A stretch of DNA of 64,000 nucleotides from Isoptericola chiayiensis (GCF_013149805.1 NZ_JABEZT010000002.1:372001-436000), one strand, 5' to 3'. Counted from the stretch's first letter, positions 26,303-35,286 are shown. The notes: generated by a model not told the origin, from the sequence alone. Numbers and translations are program-made.

Positions 26303-27183
26303 ACAGCGCGTCGCGCGTCGTGCCGACCCTGGCGGAGTACCTTCGTGCGCGGCGCGTCACCGTGCGCATCGAGGACACCGCGCTGCTGCACGGGCGCCCG
26401 CGACGAGTGCAAGGGCTGCGGCGAGAGGAAGTGGCGGAGCTCGCCTGCATCAGTCCCGAGTACTACCAGCGCCTCGAACAGGGCCGAGACCGCCACCCGA
26501 CCGACCAGGTGCTCGTGGCTCTCTCGCGCGCCTTGGGAGTCGGCGAAGTAGGCCTGACCTACATGCGCAGGCTCGCCTCCGCCATCGTCGAGCCCGCCGT
26601 GGATGCCCCATCCACAGTGTGGCTCCTCCGTCCGCTACTCGACACGTGGTCCGACTCGCCGGCGTACGTCACTGACGCGAACCTCGACATCCTTGCGGCG
26701 AACGCGCTCGCCGGTGAGCTCAGCGACGGCGTCTTCGTCCCGGGACGGAACGTCGCGCTGGAGTTCTACCTCGACCCGCTACGACGCTCGCAGCCGCGAT
26801 GGGACGCCCTGGCGACGATGCTCGCGGGCTGGCTGCGGATGACCGCACGAGACGACGAACCGAGATCAGTGGAGGTGCGCGAGACCCTGCTGACCGACGC
26901 GCACTTCCGTGACGTGTGGGAGCGGCACGACGTCAGCCAGATGACAGGCGCCTCCGCCCTGCATCGTGTCGGCACCCTGGGGCCGCTTCCGTTCGAGTTC
27001 ACCGTGCTCGAGATCTCGGGCGCGCCCGGCCACCTCCTGTTCACTTACCAGGCCGCCGCCGGGTCTCCGTCCGCCGCGGCGCTCAGGTGGGCCCGAGCGC
27101 GGACTGCCTCGGGGACCAGCACCACGCCGTGGGTGTCCTCGCGGGGGCCAGGCGCGGCTTCTTCCGTCTCCCTAGCGTCGTAG
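26299..27183 (+). CDS. MmyB-like XRE-family regulator 2
   Basis: 294 residues, paralogue of the preceding gene. HTH region YLRARRVTVRIEDTAL, RRVQGLRREEVAELACISPE, YYQRLEQGRDRHPT; MmyB-type ligand domain from about residue 115 (YVTDANLDILAANALAGEL). The C-terminal 35 residues (Ser/Thr/Pro/Arg-rich) look unstructured and may be read-through beyond an older stop. Four-base overlap with regulator 1 suggests co-translation and possibly a heterodimer. The next gene starts 100 bp downstream. Confidence 0.88.
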   Translation: MNSASRVVPTLAEYLRARRVTVRIEDTALLHGRPRRVQGLRREEVAELACISPEYYQRLEQGRDRHPTDQVLVALSRALGVGEVGLTYMRRLASAIVEPAVDAPSTVWLLRPLLDTWSDSPAYVTDANLDILAANALAGELSDGVFVPGRNVALEFYLDPLRRSQPRWDALATMLAGWLRMTARDDEPRSVEVRETLLTDAHFRDVWERHDVSQMTGASALHRVGTLGPLPFEFTVLEISGAPGHLLFTYQAAAGSPSAAALRWARARTASGTSTTPWVSSRGPGAASSVSLAS

Positions 27184-27283
27184 TTGGCCTTCTCGACCAC
27201 ACCGACGACGGGCCGAGTGCCGAAGAAGGAACGGTGCAGGCGGGGCTTGCGCCGGGGCTCCCAATCGGAAAGGAACCTGTGTG

Positions 27284-28378
27284 ATGAGGACTTCGAGAAC
27301 ACCCATGGGAACGTGGGTGGCAGACGGGTACGAGGTGGTCGCCACCCTCGTCGACAACATGCCGACGGGGCTGACCGTCTCGGACGAGGGTCGGGTCTTC
27401 GTCTCCTTCCCCCGGTGGGGGGACGAGGTACCGTTCACCGTCGCGGAGATCGTGGACGGCAAGCCCGTGCCGTTTCCCGACCCCGAGGTCAACAGGTGGA
27501 CCGGGACCGAAGACCCGGGCGACCACCTCGTCTCCGTGCAGAGCGTCGTGGTCGACCCGGTCGGCCATCTGTGGCTGCTGGACACCGGCGCCCCCTCGTT
27601 CGGACCAACCATCCCTGGCGGGGCCAAGCTGGTCGAGGTCGATCTCACGACGAACCGGATCGTCCGGGTGATCCGCCCGCTCGGCGGGATGACACCCACG
27701 ACGTACCTGAACGACGTGAGGTTCGATCTCTCGCGCGGCCGTGCGGGATTTGCCTACCTCACCGACTCCCAGGCCGTCGGTGCCCTCATCGTGATCGACC
27801 TCGACACCGGCGAGTCGTGGGCACGACTGCGCGGACACACCTCGACCCAGGCGACAGACCAGTTCCGCGCTGTCGTGCAGGGCGTGGTCCGCACCGGCTA
27901 CTCGGTCGGCGCGGACGGTATAGCACTGAGCCCCGACGGGAATCGGCTGTACTACTGCCCCCTGTCCAGCCGGCGACTGTACTCGGTGTGCACCGACGTC
28001 CTGCGCGACCAGGACATCGACGACCACGCCGCCGCGGAGCACGTGACGGACCACGGCGACAAGGGAGCGTCCGACGGCCTGGAGATGGACGCCGACGGAA
28101 CCCTCTACGCCACGGCGTGGGAGCACTCGGCCGTCGTGAAGCGCTCGCCCGACAGCACCTGGAGCACCGTCCTGCACGGCCCCGACCTGCTGTGGCCGGA
28201 CACCCTCGCCCTCGGCACCGACGGCTACCTCTACGTCAGCGTCAACCAGCTGCCCCGGTCTCCGCTCTTCAACGGCGCCGAGGACCGGGTCCCGCCCTAC
28301 CTGATCGTCCGGGCCCACGTGGGTGGCCGCCCCGTACGCCTCTCTCCCCCGGCCCCGGCGGCCAAGCCATCTCACTGA
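27284..28378 (+). CDS. Major-royal-jelly-protein/yellow-like beta-propeller protein
   Basis: 364 residues with the repeat pattern of the MRJP family, often labelled L-dopachrome tautomerase-related. Visible are VVVDPVGHLWLLDTG, TYLNDVRFD, GADGIALSPDGNRLYYCPLS and GASDGLEMDADGTLYATAWE. Each blade carries D/G-rich loops typical of propellers that bind small ligands or metal. No signal peptide, so it is cytoplasmic as read. Two start codons are adjacent (GTG 27281, ATG 27284); GGAAAGGA lies upstream. First gene of the nine-gene run. Substrate unknown; lactone hydrolysis or isomerisation is possible. Confidence 0.82.
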   Translation: MRTSRTPMGTWVADGYEVVATLVDNMPTGLTVSDEGRVFVSFPRWGDEVPFTVAEIVDGKPVPFPDPEVNRWTGTEDPGDHLVSVQSVVVDPVGHLWLLDTGAPSFGPTIPGGAKLVEVDLTTNRIVRVIRPLGGMTPTTYLNDVRFDLSRGRAGFAYLTDSQAVGALIVIDLDTGESWARLRGHTSTQATDQFRAVVQGVVRTGYSVGADGIALSPDGNRLYYCPLSSRRLYSVCTDVLRDQDIDDHAAAEHVTDHGDKGASDGLEMDADGTLYATAWEHSAVVKRSPDSTWSTVLHGPDLLWPDTLALGTDGYLYVSVNQLPRSPLFNGAEDRVPPYLIVRAHVGGRPVRLSPPAPAAKPSH

Positions 28379-28433
28379 GCCTGTGTCGATGAGCACCCGC
28401 CCTACTCACTCCCCCACGAGAGGAACAACTGTC

Positions 28434-29480
28434 ATGACAGACACCACAGGAGCCAGAACGTCGGAACCGACGCTCATGCGAGCCATCGGATTCACCCGGA
28501 ACAGACCGGTCGACGACCCGGACGCACTCGTAGAACGCGACGTGCCGCGCCCGGAGCTCGGTCCCCACGACCTGCTGGTCGAGGTGCGCGCAGTGAGCGT
28601 GAACCCCGTGGACGTGAAGCAACGCGCCCACGCCGACGCGCACGGCTTTCGTGTGCTCGGCTACGACGCCGCCGGCGTCGTGGTCGCCACGGGCGACGCG
28701 GTGACCCTGTTCGAGATCGGCGACCACGTCTACTACGCGGGAGCTCTGAACAGGCCAGGGTCGAACTCACAGGTGCACGCCGTCGACGAGCGCATCGTCG
28801 GTCGCAAGCCTGCCTCACTCGACTGGGCCGACGCCGCGGCCCTGCCTCTGACCACACTCACCGCCTACGAGGCGCTCTTCGACAAGCTCCACCTGACCCC
28901 CTCAAGCGCCGGCACGCTGCTGATCGTGGGCGCCGCCGGCGGAGTCGGCTCCATCATGATCCAGCTCGCCAAGGTCCTGCTCCCTGGCGTGCGTGCCATC
29001 GGCACGGCATCTCGCCCGGAAACCACGGACTGGGTCATGTCGCTCGGTGCGGACGCAGTCGTGGACCACCACGGGGATATCGCTGCCCACGTCCTCGAGG
29101 TGGCACCCGACGGCGTCGACTGGATCTTCACCGCGGCTTCGGCAGTACCCGGCGCGATCGAGGCCTACGTCCGCATCGCCAAGCCCTTCGGTCAGATCGT
29201 CGCGATCGACGACCCGAGTCACCTCGACGTCGTGAGCCTCAAGACCAAGGCGCTGTCGTGGCACTGGGAGTTCATGTTCGCCCGATCGATGCACGACGCG
29301 GCGGACCTGATCGAGCAGCACCGCATCCTGAACCGCGTCGCCGAGCTCATCGACGAAGGACGCGTCCGGTCGACCGCCACGGAGTACCTCTCACCGGTCG
29401 ACCCCGAACAACTCATCACTGCCCACCGGATCGTCGAGTCGGGCCGCAGCATCGGCAAGGTCGTCGTCTTCGACGAGTGA
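28434..29480 (+). CDS. Zinc-independent alcohol dehydrogenase/quinone oxidoreductase-like protein
   Basis: 348-residue medium-chain dehydrogenase. N-terminal GroES-like domain (HDLLVEVRAVSVNPVDVKQR). Rossmann motif GAAGGVGSIMIQLAK about residues 162-176, with the AAGGVG form usual for NADPH-dependent quinone or enone reductases. The cysteine ligands for structural and catalytic zinc are absent. ATG at 28434 with GAGAGGA 12 bp upstream is preferred to the longer open frame. It follows the MRJP gene by 55 bp. Reduces an enone, quinone or aldehyde; the substrate is unknown. Confidence 0.9.
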   Translation: MTDTTGARTSEPTLMRAIGFTRNRPVDDPDALVERDVPRPELGPHDLLVEVRAVSVNPVDVKQRAHADAHGFRVLGYDAAGVVVATGDAVTLFEIGDHVYYAGALNRPGSNSQVHAVDERIVGRKPASLDWADAAALPLTTLTAYEALFDKLHLTPSSAGTLLIVGAAGGVGSIMIQLAKVLLPGVRAIGTASRPETTDWVMSLGADAVVDHHGDIAAHVLEVAPDGVDWIFTAASAVPGAIEAYVRIAKPFGQIVAIDDPSHLDVVSLKTKALSWHWEFMFARSMHDAADLIEQHRILNRVAELIDEGRVRSTATEYLSPVDPEQLITAHRIVESGRSIGKVVVFDE

Positions 29481-29544
29481 CCGTCCCGTCCCGAGCACTT
29501 CGTCCCCCCTACGCACACGAGCCAGTCCCCATCCAGGAGGAATC

Positions 29545-30063
29545 ATGTCCACTCCGTTCGACCACCTTCCCCACGTTCCCGCACTGACCCTGACCAGCAG
29601 CGACCTGGCCGACGGTGCCGAGCTCGCGCCGCCACAGTACTCAGCGATGTTCGGCGTACCCGGCGGCGAGGACCGCTCGCCACAGCTGACCTGGTCGGGA
29701 GCACCACAGGGGACGAAGAGCTTTGTCGTCTCCGTCTACGACCCCCAGGCCCCGACGCCATCAGGCTTCTGGCACTGGATGGTCGTGGACATCCCGGCCG
29801 AGGTCACCCAGCTCGACGCCGGGGTGCAGGTGCTTCCCGGCACCGCATGGACGGTGAAGAACGACGCCCGTGCGGCGCAGTTCATCGGCGCCGCACCCCC
29901 GCCCGGAACCGTCGACCAATACGCGTTCGCGGTGCAGGCTCTCGACATCGCAAGCGTCAAGGAACTTGGCCTGGACACCGAAGCCACTCCTGCCTTCGTG
30001 TCGTTCAACGTCCTGCCTCACGTCATCGCGCGTGGAACGATCATCGCGGTCGGCCGACGATGA
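29545..30063 (+). CDS. YbhB/YbcL (PEBP, Raf-kinase-inhibitor-like) protein
   Basis: 172 residues with the PEBP signature: SPQLTWSGAP, then VYDPQAPTPSGFWHWMVVDI (DPDAP-x-GxxxHW equivalent), then YAFAVQALD. Bacterial members bind phosphorylated or lipid ligands; none has a settled enzymatic role. AGGAGG lies 6 bp before the ATG. The stop overlaps the SDR start (ATGA). No signal peptide, so probably cytoplasmic. Confidence 0.92.
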   Translation: MSTPFDHLPHVPALTLTSSDLADGAELAPPQYSAMFGVPGGEDRSPQLTWSGAPQGTKSFVVSVYDPQAPTPSGFWHWMVVDIPAEVTQLDAGVQVLPGTAWTVKNDARAAQFIGAAPPPGTVDQYAFAVQALDIASVKELGLDTEATPAFVSFNVLPHVIARGTIIAVGRR

Positions 30064-30764
30064 GCTCCCTCGACACCAGGCGCGTCCTTCTCGTCGGCGG
30101 CGCCTCCGGGATCGGACGCGAGATCGGCAAGGCCGCCGCTGCCCAGGGAGCCGAGGTGATCGTGGCGGGGCGCCATCCCGAGGTCGTCACGGTGCCGGAG
30201 GGCGGCACCGCCATCGCCATCGACCTCGGTGACGAGGAATCGATCAGACGCGCCGCCGCCCAAGTCGGTGCGGTCGACTGCCTCGTCGTCCTCGCGGCGG
30301 ACCACGCCAACGGTCCCGTCGAGTCCCTCGACGCCGACCGGGTCCGTCGCGCCCTGGACGCCAAGGTCATCGGGCCGATCCTCCTCGCGAAGCATTTCGC
30401 ACCGGCCATGCCCAAGAACGGTGTCATCGTACTGTTCTCCGGCGTGGTCTCCAGCCGCCCGAGTGCGGACCTCGTGGTGATGGCCACCGGGAACCGTGCC
30501 GCCGAAGGACTCGCGGACGCTCTTGCGGTCGAGCTGGCGCCGATCCGGGTCGTTTCAGTCTCGCCCGGCATCGTCGACTCCGGCGCATACGACAGCATGG
30601 GCGAGAACGCCAAGAGGCGTTACCTCGACGCGGCGGCGTCGTCCAACCCCGTCGGCCGGGTCGGGTCGCCCGGGGACATCGCCCAGGTGGTCCTGCTCGC
30701 CCTGACCAACCCATTCCTGACGGGCACGACGCTGCACGTTGACGGCGGACGGAGGGTGGCATGA
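30060..30764 (+). CDS. SDR-fold protein lacking the catalytic Tyr-Lys pair
   Basis: 234 residues. Rossmann motif LVGGASGIGREIG (TGxxxGIG equivalent) at the N-terminus and VVSVSPGIVDSGAY after the active-site region show a short-chain dehydrogenase fold. Aligning ELAP and LADAL with typical members puts Met and Asn where YxxxK should be (VVMATGNRAAEGL), while a Ser remains in LFSGVVSS. Catalysis by the usual route is therefore unlikely. It may be a cofactor-binding or regulatory protein, or act by another residue. It overlaps both neighbours by four bases. Confidence 0.85.
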   Translation: MSSLDTRRVLLVGGASGIGREIGKAAAAQGAEVIVAGRHPEVVTVPEGGTAIAIDLGDEESIRRAAAQVGAVDCLVVLAADHANGPVESLDADRVRRALDAKVIGPILLAKHFAPAMPKNGVIVLFSGVVSSRPSADLVVMATGNRAAEGLADALAVELAPIRVVSVSPGIVDSGAYDSMGENAKRRYLDAAASSNPVGRVGSPGDIAQVVLLALTNPFLTGTTLHVDGGRRVA

Positions 30765-31732
30765 CCTCGACCGTGGCTGGCCTGCGCATGGTGAAGCGGG
30801 TACCTCTCAACGTCATCGGAATCGCGTTCGGTACTGCGGGCCTCGCCGGGGCGTGGACGACTGCCGCTACGTTCCTCGACGCCCCTGCCGCCGTAGGACA
30901 TGTGCTGTGGGCCGTCGCTGCAGCAGCATGGTTGCTCATCAGCGTCCGGTACCTCGCCGGGGCGCGGAGCGTCGTGGTCGTGCTCGCGGACCTGCGATCG
31001 CCGGTATTGGGACCGTTCGGAGTGCTGTATCCGGTGGTCGGATCGCTGCTGGCGGCTCAACTCGCGCCCCCGCTCCCGGGCGTGGCCGCGGCCGGCGTGC
31101 GGTTGATGGCACTGGTGTCGGTGACCTTCGGCGCGTTCTTCGTGTCCTCCCTGCTGACAGAGCCACGCGACCCGGCGGCCCTGCACGGGGGCTATCTCCT
31201 GCCCACCGTGGCCGCGACGCTGCTCACGGCGCAATCGCTCGCCGCGATCGGGCAGCGGCAGTGGGCGATAGGGTTCTTCGCAGTCGGGATCCTCTTCTGG
31301 GCACTGATCGGGTCCGCGCTCATGCTTCGGTTCGCGACCGGGCCGCCGATCCCTGAGCCGCTGGTGCCGACGCTCGCGATCTTCTCAGCGCCCCCGGCCG
31401 TTGCCGGGAACGCGTGGTGGGCGATCACGGACGGTGCACCCTCGATGGTCCACACCGTCCTGGGGGCCGCCATGGTTGCGCTCCTCCTGCCCCACATGTT
31501 CCTCGTGCGCCGGTATCTCATCACCAAGTTCGCCATCGGGCTCTGGGCCTTGACCTTCACGGCGGCAGCGAGTGCGGGATACGCCGTACGACTCCTGACC
31601 GCCGCCGGGGGCGGAGAACCAGCCGTTGTCGCGGCGTGGGCGGCGCTGGCCCTCGCCACGACCATCGTCGCGGCGGTGGCGATCGGATCGCTCCGCCTGG
31701 CGCTGGCGAGCCAGCGATCGGCAGCGCAGTGA
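30761..31732 (+). CDS. TDT/SLAC1-like (TehA family) transporter
   Basis: 323 residues with about ten membrane helices. The pattern matches the tellurite-resistance/dicarboxylate transporter superfamily: VIGIAFGTAGLAGAW at the start of helix 1, GGYLLPTVAATLLTAQSLA in the middle and TKFAIGLWALTFTAAASAGY late. Members are anion channels or uptake systems for C4-dicarboxylates or other weak acids. Start overlaps the SDR stop and its stop overlaps the MFS start. Substrate unknown; export or uptake of an acid made by this operon would be consistent. Confidence 0.85.
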   Translation: MTSTVAGLRMVKRVPLNVIGIAFGTAGLAGAWTTAATFLDAPAAVGHVLWAVAAAAWLLISVRYLAGARSVVVVLADLRSPVLGPFGVLYPVVGSLLAAQLAPPLPGVAAAGVRLMALVSVTFGAFFVSSLLTEPRDPAALHGGYLLPTVAATLLTAQSLAAIGQRQWAIGFFAVGILFWALIGSALMLRFATGPPIPEPLVPTLAIFSAPPAVAGNAWWAITDGAPSMVHTVLGAAMVALLLPHMFLVRRYLITKFAIGLWALTFTAAASAGYAVRLLTAAGGGEPAVVAAWAALALATTIVAAVAIGSLRLALASQRSAAQ

Positions 31733-32943
31733 CAGGCGTCCCGCGTCAGGGTCAGGCTCTCGCGGGGGTCGTGTTCGCCTCCGTAGCCGTCGCGGCTGCC
31801 GCGGGCGCGGGGACACCGCTGCTGGCGTTGTATCGGAGCACCTGGGACTTCGCGCTGTGGCAGCTGACCGCCGCCTTCTCGATCTATGCGTGCACGCTCC
31901 TGGCCACCTTGCTCGTTGCGGGCTCGTTGTCCGACCACCTCGGCCGGCGTCCTGTCCTGCTGGGCGCGCTAGGACTGATGATCCTCGCGAGCTGCCTGTT
32001 CCTGATCGACGACGGCATCGAGTGGGTACTGGTCGCGCGAGCGCTGCAGGGAGTCGCGACCGGCGCGGCCACGAGCACCTTCACAGCTGCGATCATCGAG
32101 CTCAGCAGCGCACGACGACGCCCCCTCATGACGGTTGTCACCAGCGCCGCCCCCATCGGCGGACTGGCCCTCGGGGCCGTACTCACTGGAGCGTCCCTGG
32201 ACGTCGTCGCCGATTCCACGCGGTTCGTCTTCGCGTTGCTCATCGTCTCGTTCGTGATCGGGATCCTCGCGGTACACGCCGCACGGGAGACCTCCGCGTG
32301 TGTACCGGGCGCGATCGCCTCACTCAGACCTCAGCTGATGGTCCCGCACCCTGCGCGACCCGTATTCGCTGCTGTCGCGCCGCTCGTCGCCGCTGGATGG
32401 ATGTTCTCGGGCCTGTTCCTCGGACTAGGGCCCACCTTCGACCATGTGATCCTCGGCGTCGACAGCGGCGCGGGAAACGGTGCCTTCGTCGCCTTGCAAC
32501 CGGCCGCCGCGGCGCTCTTCGGCATCCCGTTCGCCCGACGGCCGGCGAGGCGAGCGGCCAGCCTCGGGGCATTGCTGATGTTGGCCGGCGCAGCGCTTGC
32601 GGTCGCAGGGCTCTTGACCGCCCAGCTCGCGCTGGTCGCCATCGGAGCAATCGTCGGCGGAGCCGGCCAGGGCGCAGGCTTCGGCTCGTCGCTGCGTCTG
32701 CTCGGAGACGCAGCGGACAGCACCGACCGAGGTGGACTGTTCTCCGCGGCGTACCTCGTCGCCTACACCGCATACGGCCTGCCCGTACTGGTTGCCGGCT
32801 GGGCAGCCGACAACTTCGATCTTCGCATCGTGCTGCTGGTCTACGGCACCGTCGTGGCCGCGCTCAGCGTGTGGGCGCTGACGGGCCTGTTGCTGCACCG
32901 ACGCAGGCCCTGGCACCGCACCGCTGAGAGGGTACGCCGATGA
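31729..32943 (+). CDS. MFS transporter
   Basis: 404 residues, about twelve membrane helices. The MFS loop 2-3 motif is SLSDHLGRRPVLLGALGLMI (G-x3-D-x-x-G-R-R form), followed by ARALQGVATGAATSTFTAAI in helix 4/5, typical of drug or metabolite exporters. GTG start overlaps the previous stop (GTGA); the longer open frame runs through that gene and is rejected. Stop overlaps the ABC ATPase start. Substrate unknown. Confidence 0.9.
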   Translation: MTGVPRQGQALAGVVFASVAVAAAAGAGTPLLALYRSTWDFALWQLTAAFSIYACTLLATLLVAGSLSDHLGRRPVLLGALGLMILASCLFLIDDGIEWVLVARALQGVATGAATSTFTAAIIELSSARRRPLMTVVTSAAPIGGLALGAVLTGASLDVVADSTRFVFALLIVSFVIGILAVHAARETSACVPGAIASLRPQLMVPHPARPVFAAVAPLVAAGWMFSGLFLGLGPTFDHVILGVDSGAGNGAFVALQPAAAALFGIPFARRPARRAASLGALLMLAGAALAVAGLLTAQLALVAIGAIVGGAGQGAGFGSSLRLLGDAADSTDRGGLFSAAYLVAYTAYGLPVLVAGWAADNFDLRIVLLVYGTVVAALSVWALTGLLLHRRRPWHRTAERVRR

Positions 32944-33677
32944 ATCGGCTCGCGACGGTGGTGGCGCGCGACGTGGGAAAGATCTACAGCGACGGGCCTA
33001 CGGAGGTGATCGCGGTGCGCGCGGCGTCGTTGGTGCTCCGTCCGGGCGAGATGGTCGCGATCGTCGGGCCTAGCGGTTCGGGGAAGTCGACCTTCCTCGC
33101 GTGCCTGGCCGGGCTGGAGAGAACGAGCCGAGGAAGCGTGACGATTCTCGGGCACGACCTGGCGACTACAGGGCGTCGCGCCCAAGCCCTGTTGAGGCGG
33201 CAGCACGTCGGCTTCATCTTCCAGTCGTACAACCTGATCTCCTCCCTGACCGCGCAGGAGAATGTGGAGCTGCCGCTGCGCCTGGCAAAGGACCGGGCAA
33301 CGGCGAGCGAGCGAGCGAGCGCAGCGCTCGACCTGGTGGGGCTCGGACAACAGGCCCATCGCCGCCCGCCTGAACTCTCCGGAGGGCAGCAGCAACGTGT
33401 CACGATTGCCCGCGCGCTCGCCGTGGAGCCTGAGGTCGTCTTCGCTGACGAGCCGACAGGCGCCCTCGACACCGTTGCCGCAGCACAGGTCCTGCGACTT
33501 CTTCGTGAAATCGCCGACGCCGGAAGTTCGGTCCTCCTCGTGACCCACGACGTCACGGGTGCGGCCACGGCCGACAGGGTCCTCGTGCTGCGCGACGGCT
33601 CGATCGTCGACGAGATCGAGCAGCCCACCGCCGAGCGCGTCTTCACCGCGCTCAACGGGGCGGGGAGCGCGGCGTGA
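32940..33677 (+). CDS. ABC transporter ATP-binding protein (MacB/LolD type)
   Basis: 245 residues: Walker A GPSGSGKST (about 42-50), Q-loop FIFQSYNLIS, signature LSGGQQQR, Walker B VVFADEPTGALD, switch LLVTHD. The Q-loop and family spacing are those of MacB/LolD/FtsE-like ATPases that drive FtsX-type permeases, as encoded next. ATGA overlap at both ends. Probable role is extrusion from the membrane of a lipid-like compound or peptide. Confidence 0.94.
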   Translation: MNRLATVVARDVGKIYSDGPTEVIAVRAASLVLRPGEMVAIVGPSGSGKSTFLACLAGLERTSRGSVTILGHDLATTGRRAQALLRRQHVGFIFQSYNLISSLTAQENVELPLRLAKDRATASERASAALDLVGLGQQAHRRPPELSGGQQQRVTIARALAVEPEVVFADEPTGALDTVAAAQVLRLLREIADAGSSVLLVTHDVTGAATADRVLVLRDGSIVDEIEQPTAERVFTALNGAGSAA

Positions 33678-35041
33678 GGGCGATGCTGCACCTGGTGCTC
33701 GCGGAGCTACTGGCGGCCGCCGTCCTGTGGGTGGGCGTCGGCGCCGTTACCGGCACGGCCGGGTACACCGCGGGACTCGTCGCAAGCCTCGTCACCACGG
33801 CCCGTGATCTCGAAGGGACCTCCGAACTAGCCCTGTATGGCATCAGCGGGACGGCGATCGCGTTCACGGCGATCGCGATCGTCGTCACGGTGGCCTCAGT
33901 GAGCGAACTGACGCTCGCGCTGCTGCGTCGCCGGTTTGCTCTGTGGATTCTCGCGGGGGTGACACCGGCTGGGCTCACAACCGCCGCGCTGACCCAGCTG
34001 GCCATCGTTGCCGTTCTCGGCGCATCGACCGGCGCCGTGCTCGCGGCCGCGACAGCAGGGCGTGTCGGGGGTGCGGTGCTGGCACAGATCCCCACGCTCT
34101 CCCAGGTTCGGGTGCACCTTGGTGGCCCCGGAACGGTCATCGTCGCGAGTACGGTCGTCGTTCTGACGGCATGCGCCGGGTTCCGCCCCGCACTGCGCGC
34201 TGGGCGCAACGTCGGCGTGGATCCGCGTCAAGATCCTCCCGGCCCGCCCCAGGGGATGGGAGCTAGCCGCTGGATAGCGTCAGGACTGACTGCGGCAGCA
34301 CTCGCCAGCGTCGTGGCCAGCGTCCCCGGCTCGGTCGACCCGGGAACCCCTCTGCTGCTCATCGCACCCCTCGCTGCCGCGTTGCTCGCTACCGGGGCGC
34401 CGGTCTTCGTCGCGCGCTGGGTGCGGCACTGGACGCACCTGGTCTCACGGAACCCGCGACCGACCTGGCTCATCGCCCGCGCGCAGGCCAGGGAACTTCT
34501 GGCGCGAAGCTCTGGACCGATCGGCCCGATCCTCGTCACGGTCGCGTTGACGGGCGGGCTGTGGGCCGCCTCGGCAGCAACACACTCCGTGCCGGGCAAC
34601 GGGCAGGCAGGTGCGCTGGGCCTCCTAGTCGTGCTCGCGGCTCCTCTCATCGTCACCCTGGTCGGATCCGCCGCCACGGTCGTGATGCTCGACCGGGGAC
34701 GAAAGAGCACCAGCACCGTCGCGCACAGCCTCGGTGCGACACGATTACAACTCATTGGCACGTCGGTCTTTGAGATCGCGATCATCGTCACGACGTCAGC
34801 GGCACTCGGAACAGTCTGCGTCGGGATCACGATGATTGCCGCAGCCTGGACGCTGGGGTCGGACGCCGTCCTCGCCGCCGCGCCCGGGTCAATCTCGGCC
34901 ATCGGGTGCGCCACCGTCGTCTGCTTCGCAATCCAGTCAGTGGCCGTGCTACCAGCGGCCGTTCTCACCGCGGCCACGGCGAGGAAAGAGCACCACACAC
35001 CTGGACGAAGACACCAAGAAGCCCCGAGAGGAACGTCATGA
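33674..35041 (+). CDS. FtsX-like ABC permease
   Basis: 455-residue membrane protein with about eight to ten helices, partner of the preceding ATPase (GTGA overlap). An N-terminal helix pair and large loop are followed by ALLRRRFALWILAGVTPAG, the FtsX cytoplasmic coupling pattern. A second similar unit (STVAHSLGATRLQLIGTSVFE) lies near the end. It is shorter than the about 800-residue two-unit permeases common in actinobacteria, having small extracytoplasmic domains. Residue 358 is a TTA codon (34745-34747). Its stop overlaps the DUF2630 start. Confidence 0.88.
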   Translation: MRAMLHLVLAELLAAAVLWVGVGAVTGTAGYTAGLVASLVTTARDLEGTSELALYGISGTAIAFTAIAIVVTVASVSELTLALLRRRFALWILAGVTPAGLTTAALTQLAIVAVLGASTGAVLAAATAGRVGGAVLAQIPTLSQVRVHLGGPGTVIVASTVVVLTACAGFRPALRAGRNVGVDPRQDPPGPPQGMGASRWIASGLTAAALASVVASVPGSVDPGTPLLLIAPLAAALLATGAPVFVARWVRHWTHLVSRNPRPTWLIARAQARELLARSSGPIGPILVTVALTGGLWAASAATHSVPGNGQAGALGLLVVLAAPLIVTLVGSAATVVMLDRGRKSTSTVAHSLGATRLQLIGTSVFEIAIIVTTSAALGTVCVGITMIAAAWTLGSDAVLAAAPGSISAIGCATVVCFAIQSVAVLPAAVLTAATARKEHHTPGRRHQEAPRGTS

Positions 35042-35286
35042 CGAAAGACGAAGACATCCGCGCCACCATCAACGCGCTCATTGCGCGCGAGCACGACCTC
35101 AGAGCCCGCCTCGCGGCGGGGAGGATCGAAGCGAGCACCGAGAACCGAGAACTGGCCCGGACAGAGGAACAACTCGACCTGTGCTGGGACTTGCTCCGCC
35201 GGCGTGAGGCCGCACGAGAGTTCGGCCGAGACCCGGACAACGCAACGGTCCGGCCGTCCGCCGTGGTCGAGGGATACCTCGAGTAG
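35038..35286 (+). CDS. DUF2630 family small protein
   Basis: 82 residues, one helical hairpin: MTKDEDIRATINALIAREHD, then LRARLAAGRI, then ELARTEEQLDLCWDLLRRREAAREFGRDPD. This is the usual length and pattern of DUF2630, a small actinobacterial family without known role. It is the last gene of the run, overlapping the permease by four bases. Charged and soluble, so possibly a regulator or stabiliser; nothing more can be said. Confidence 0.88.
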   Translation: MTKDEDIRATINALIAREHDLRARLAAGRIEASTENRELARTEEQLDLCWDLLRRREAAREFGRDPDNATVRPSAVVEGYLE

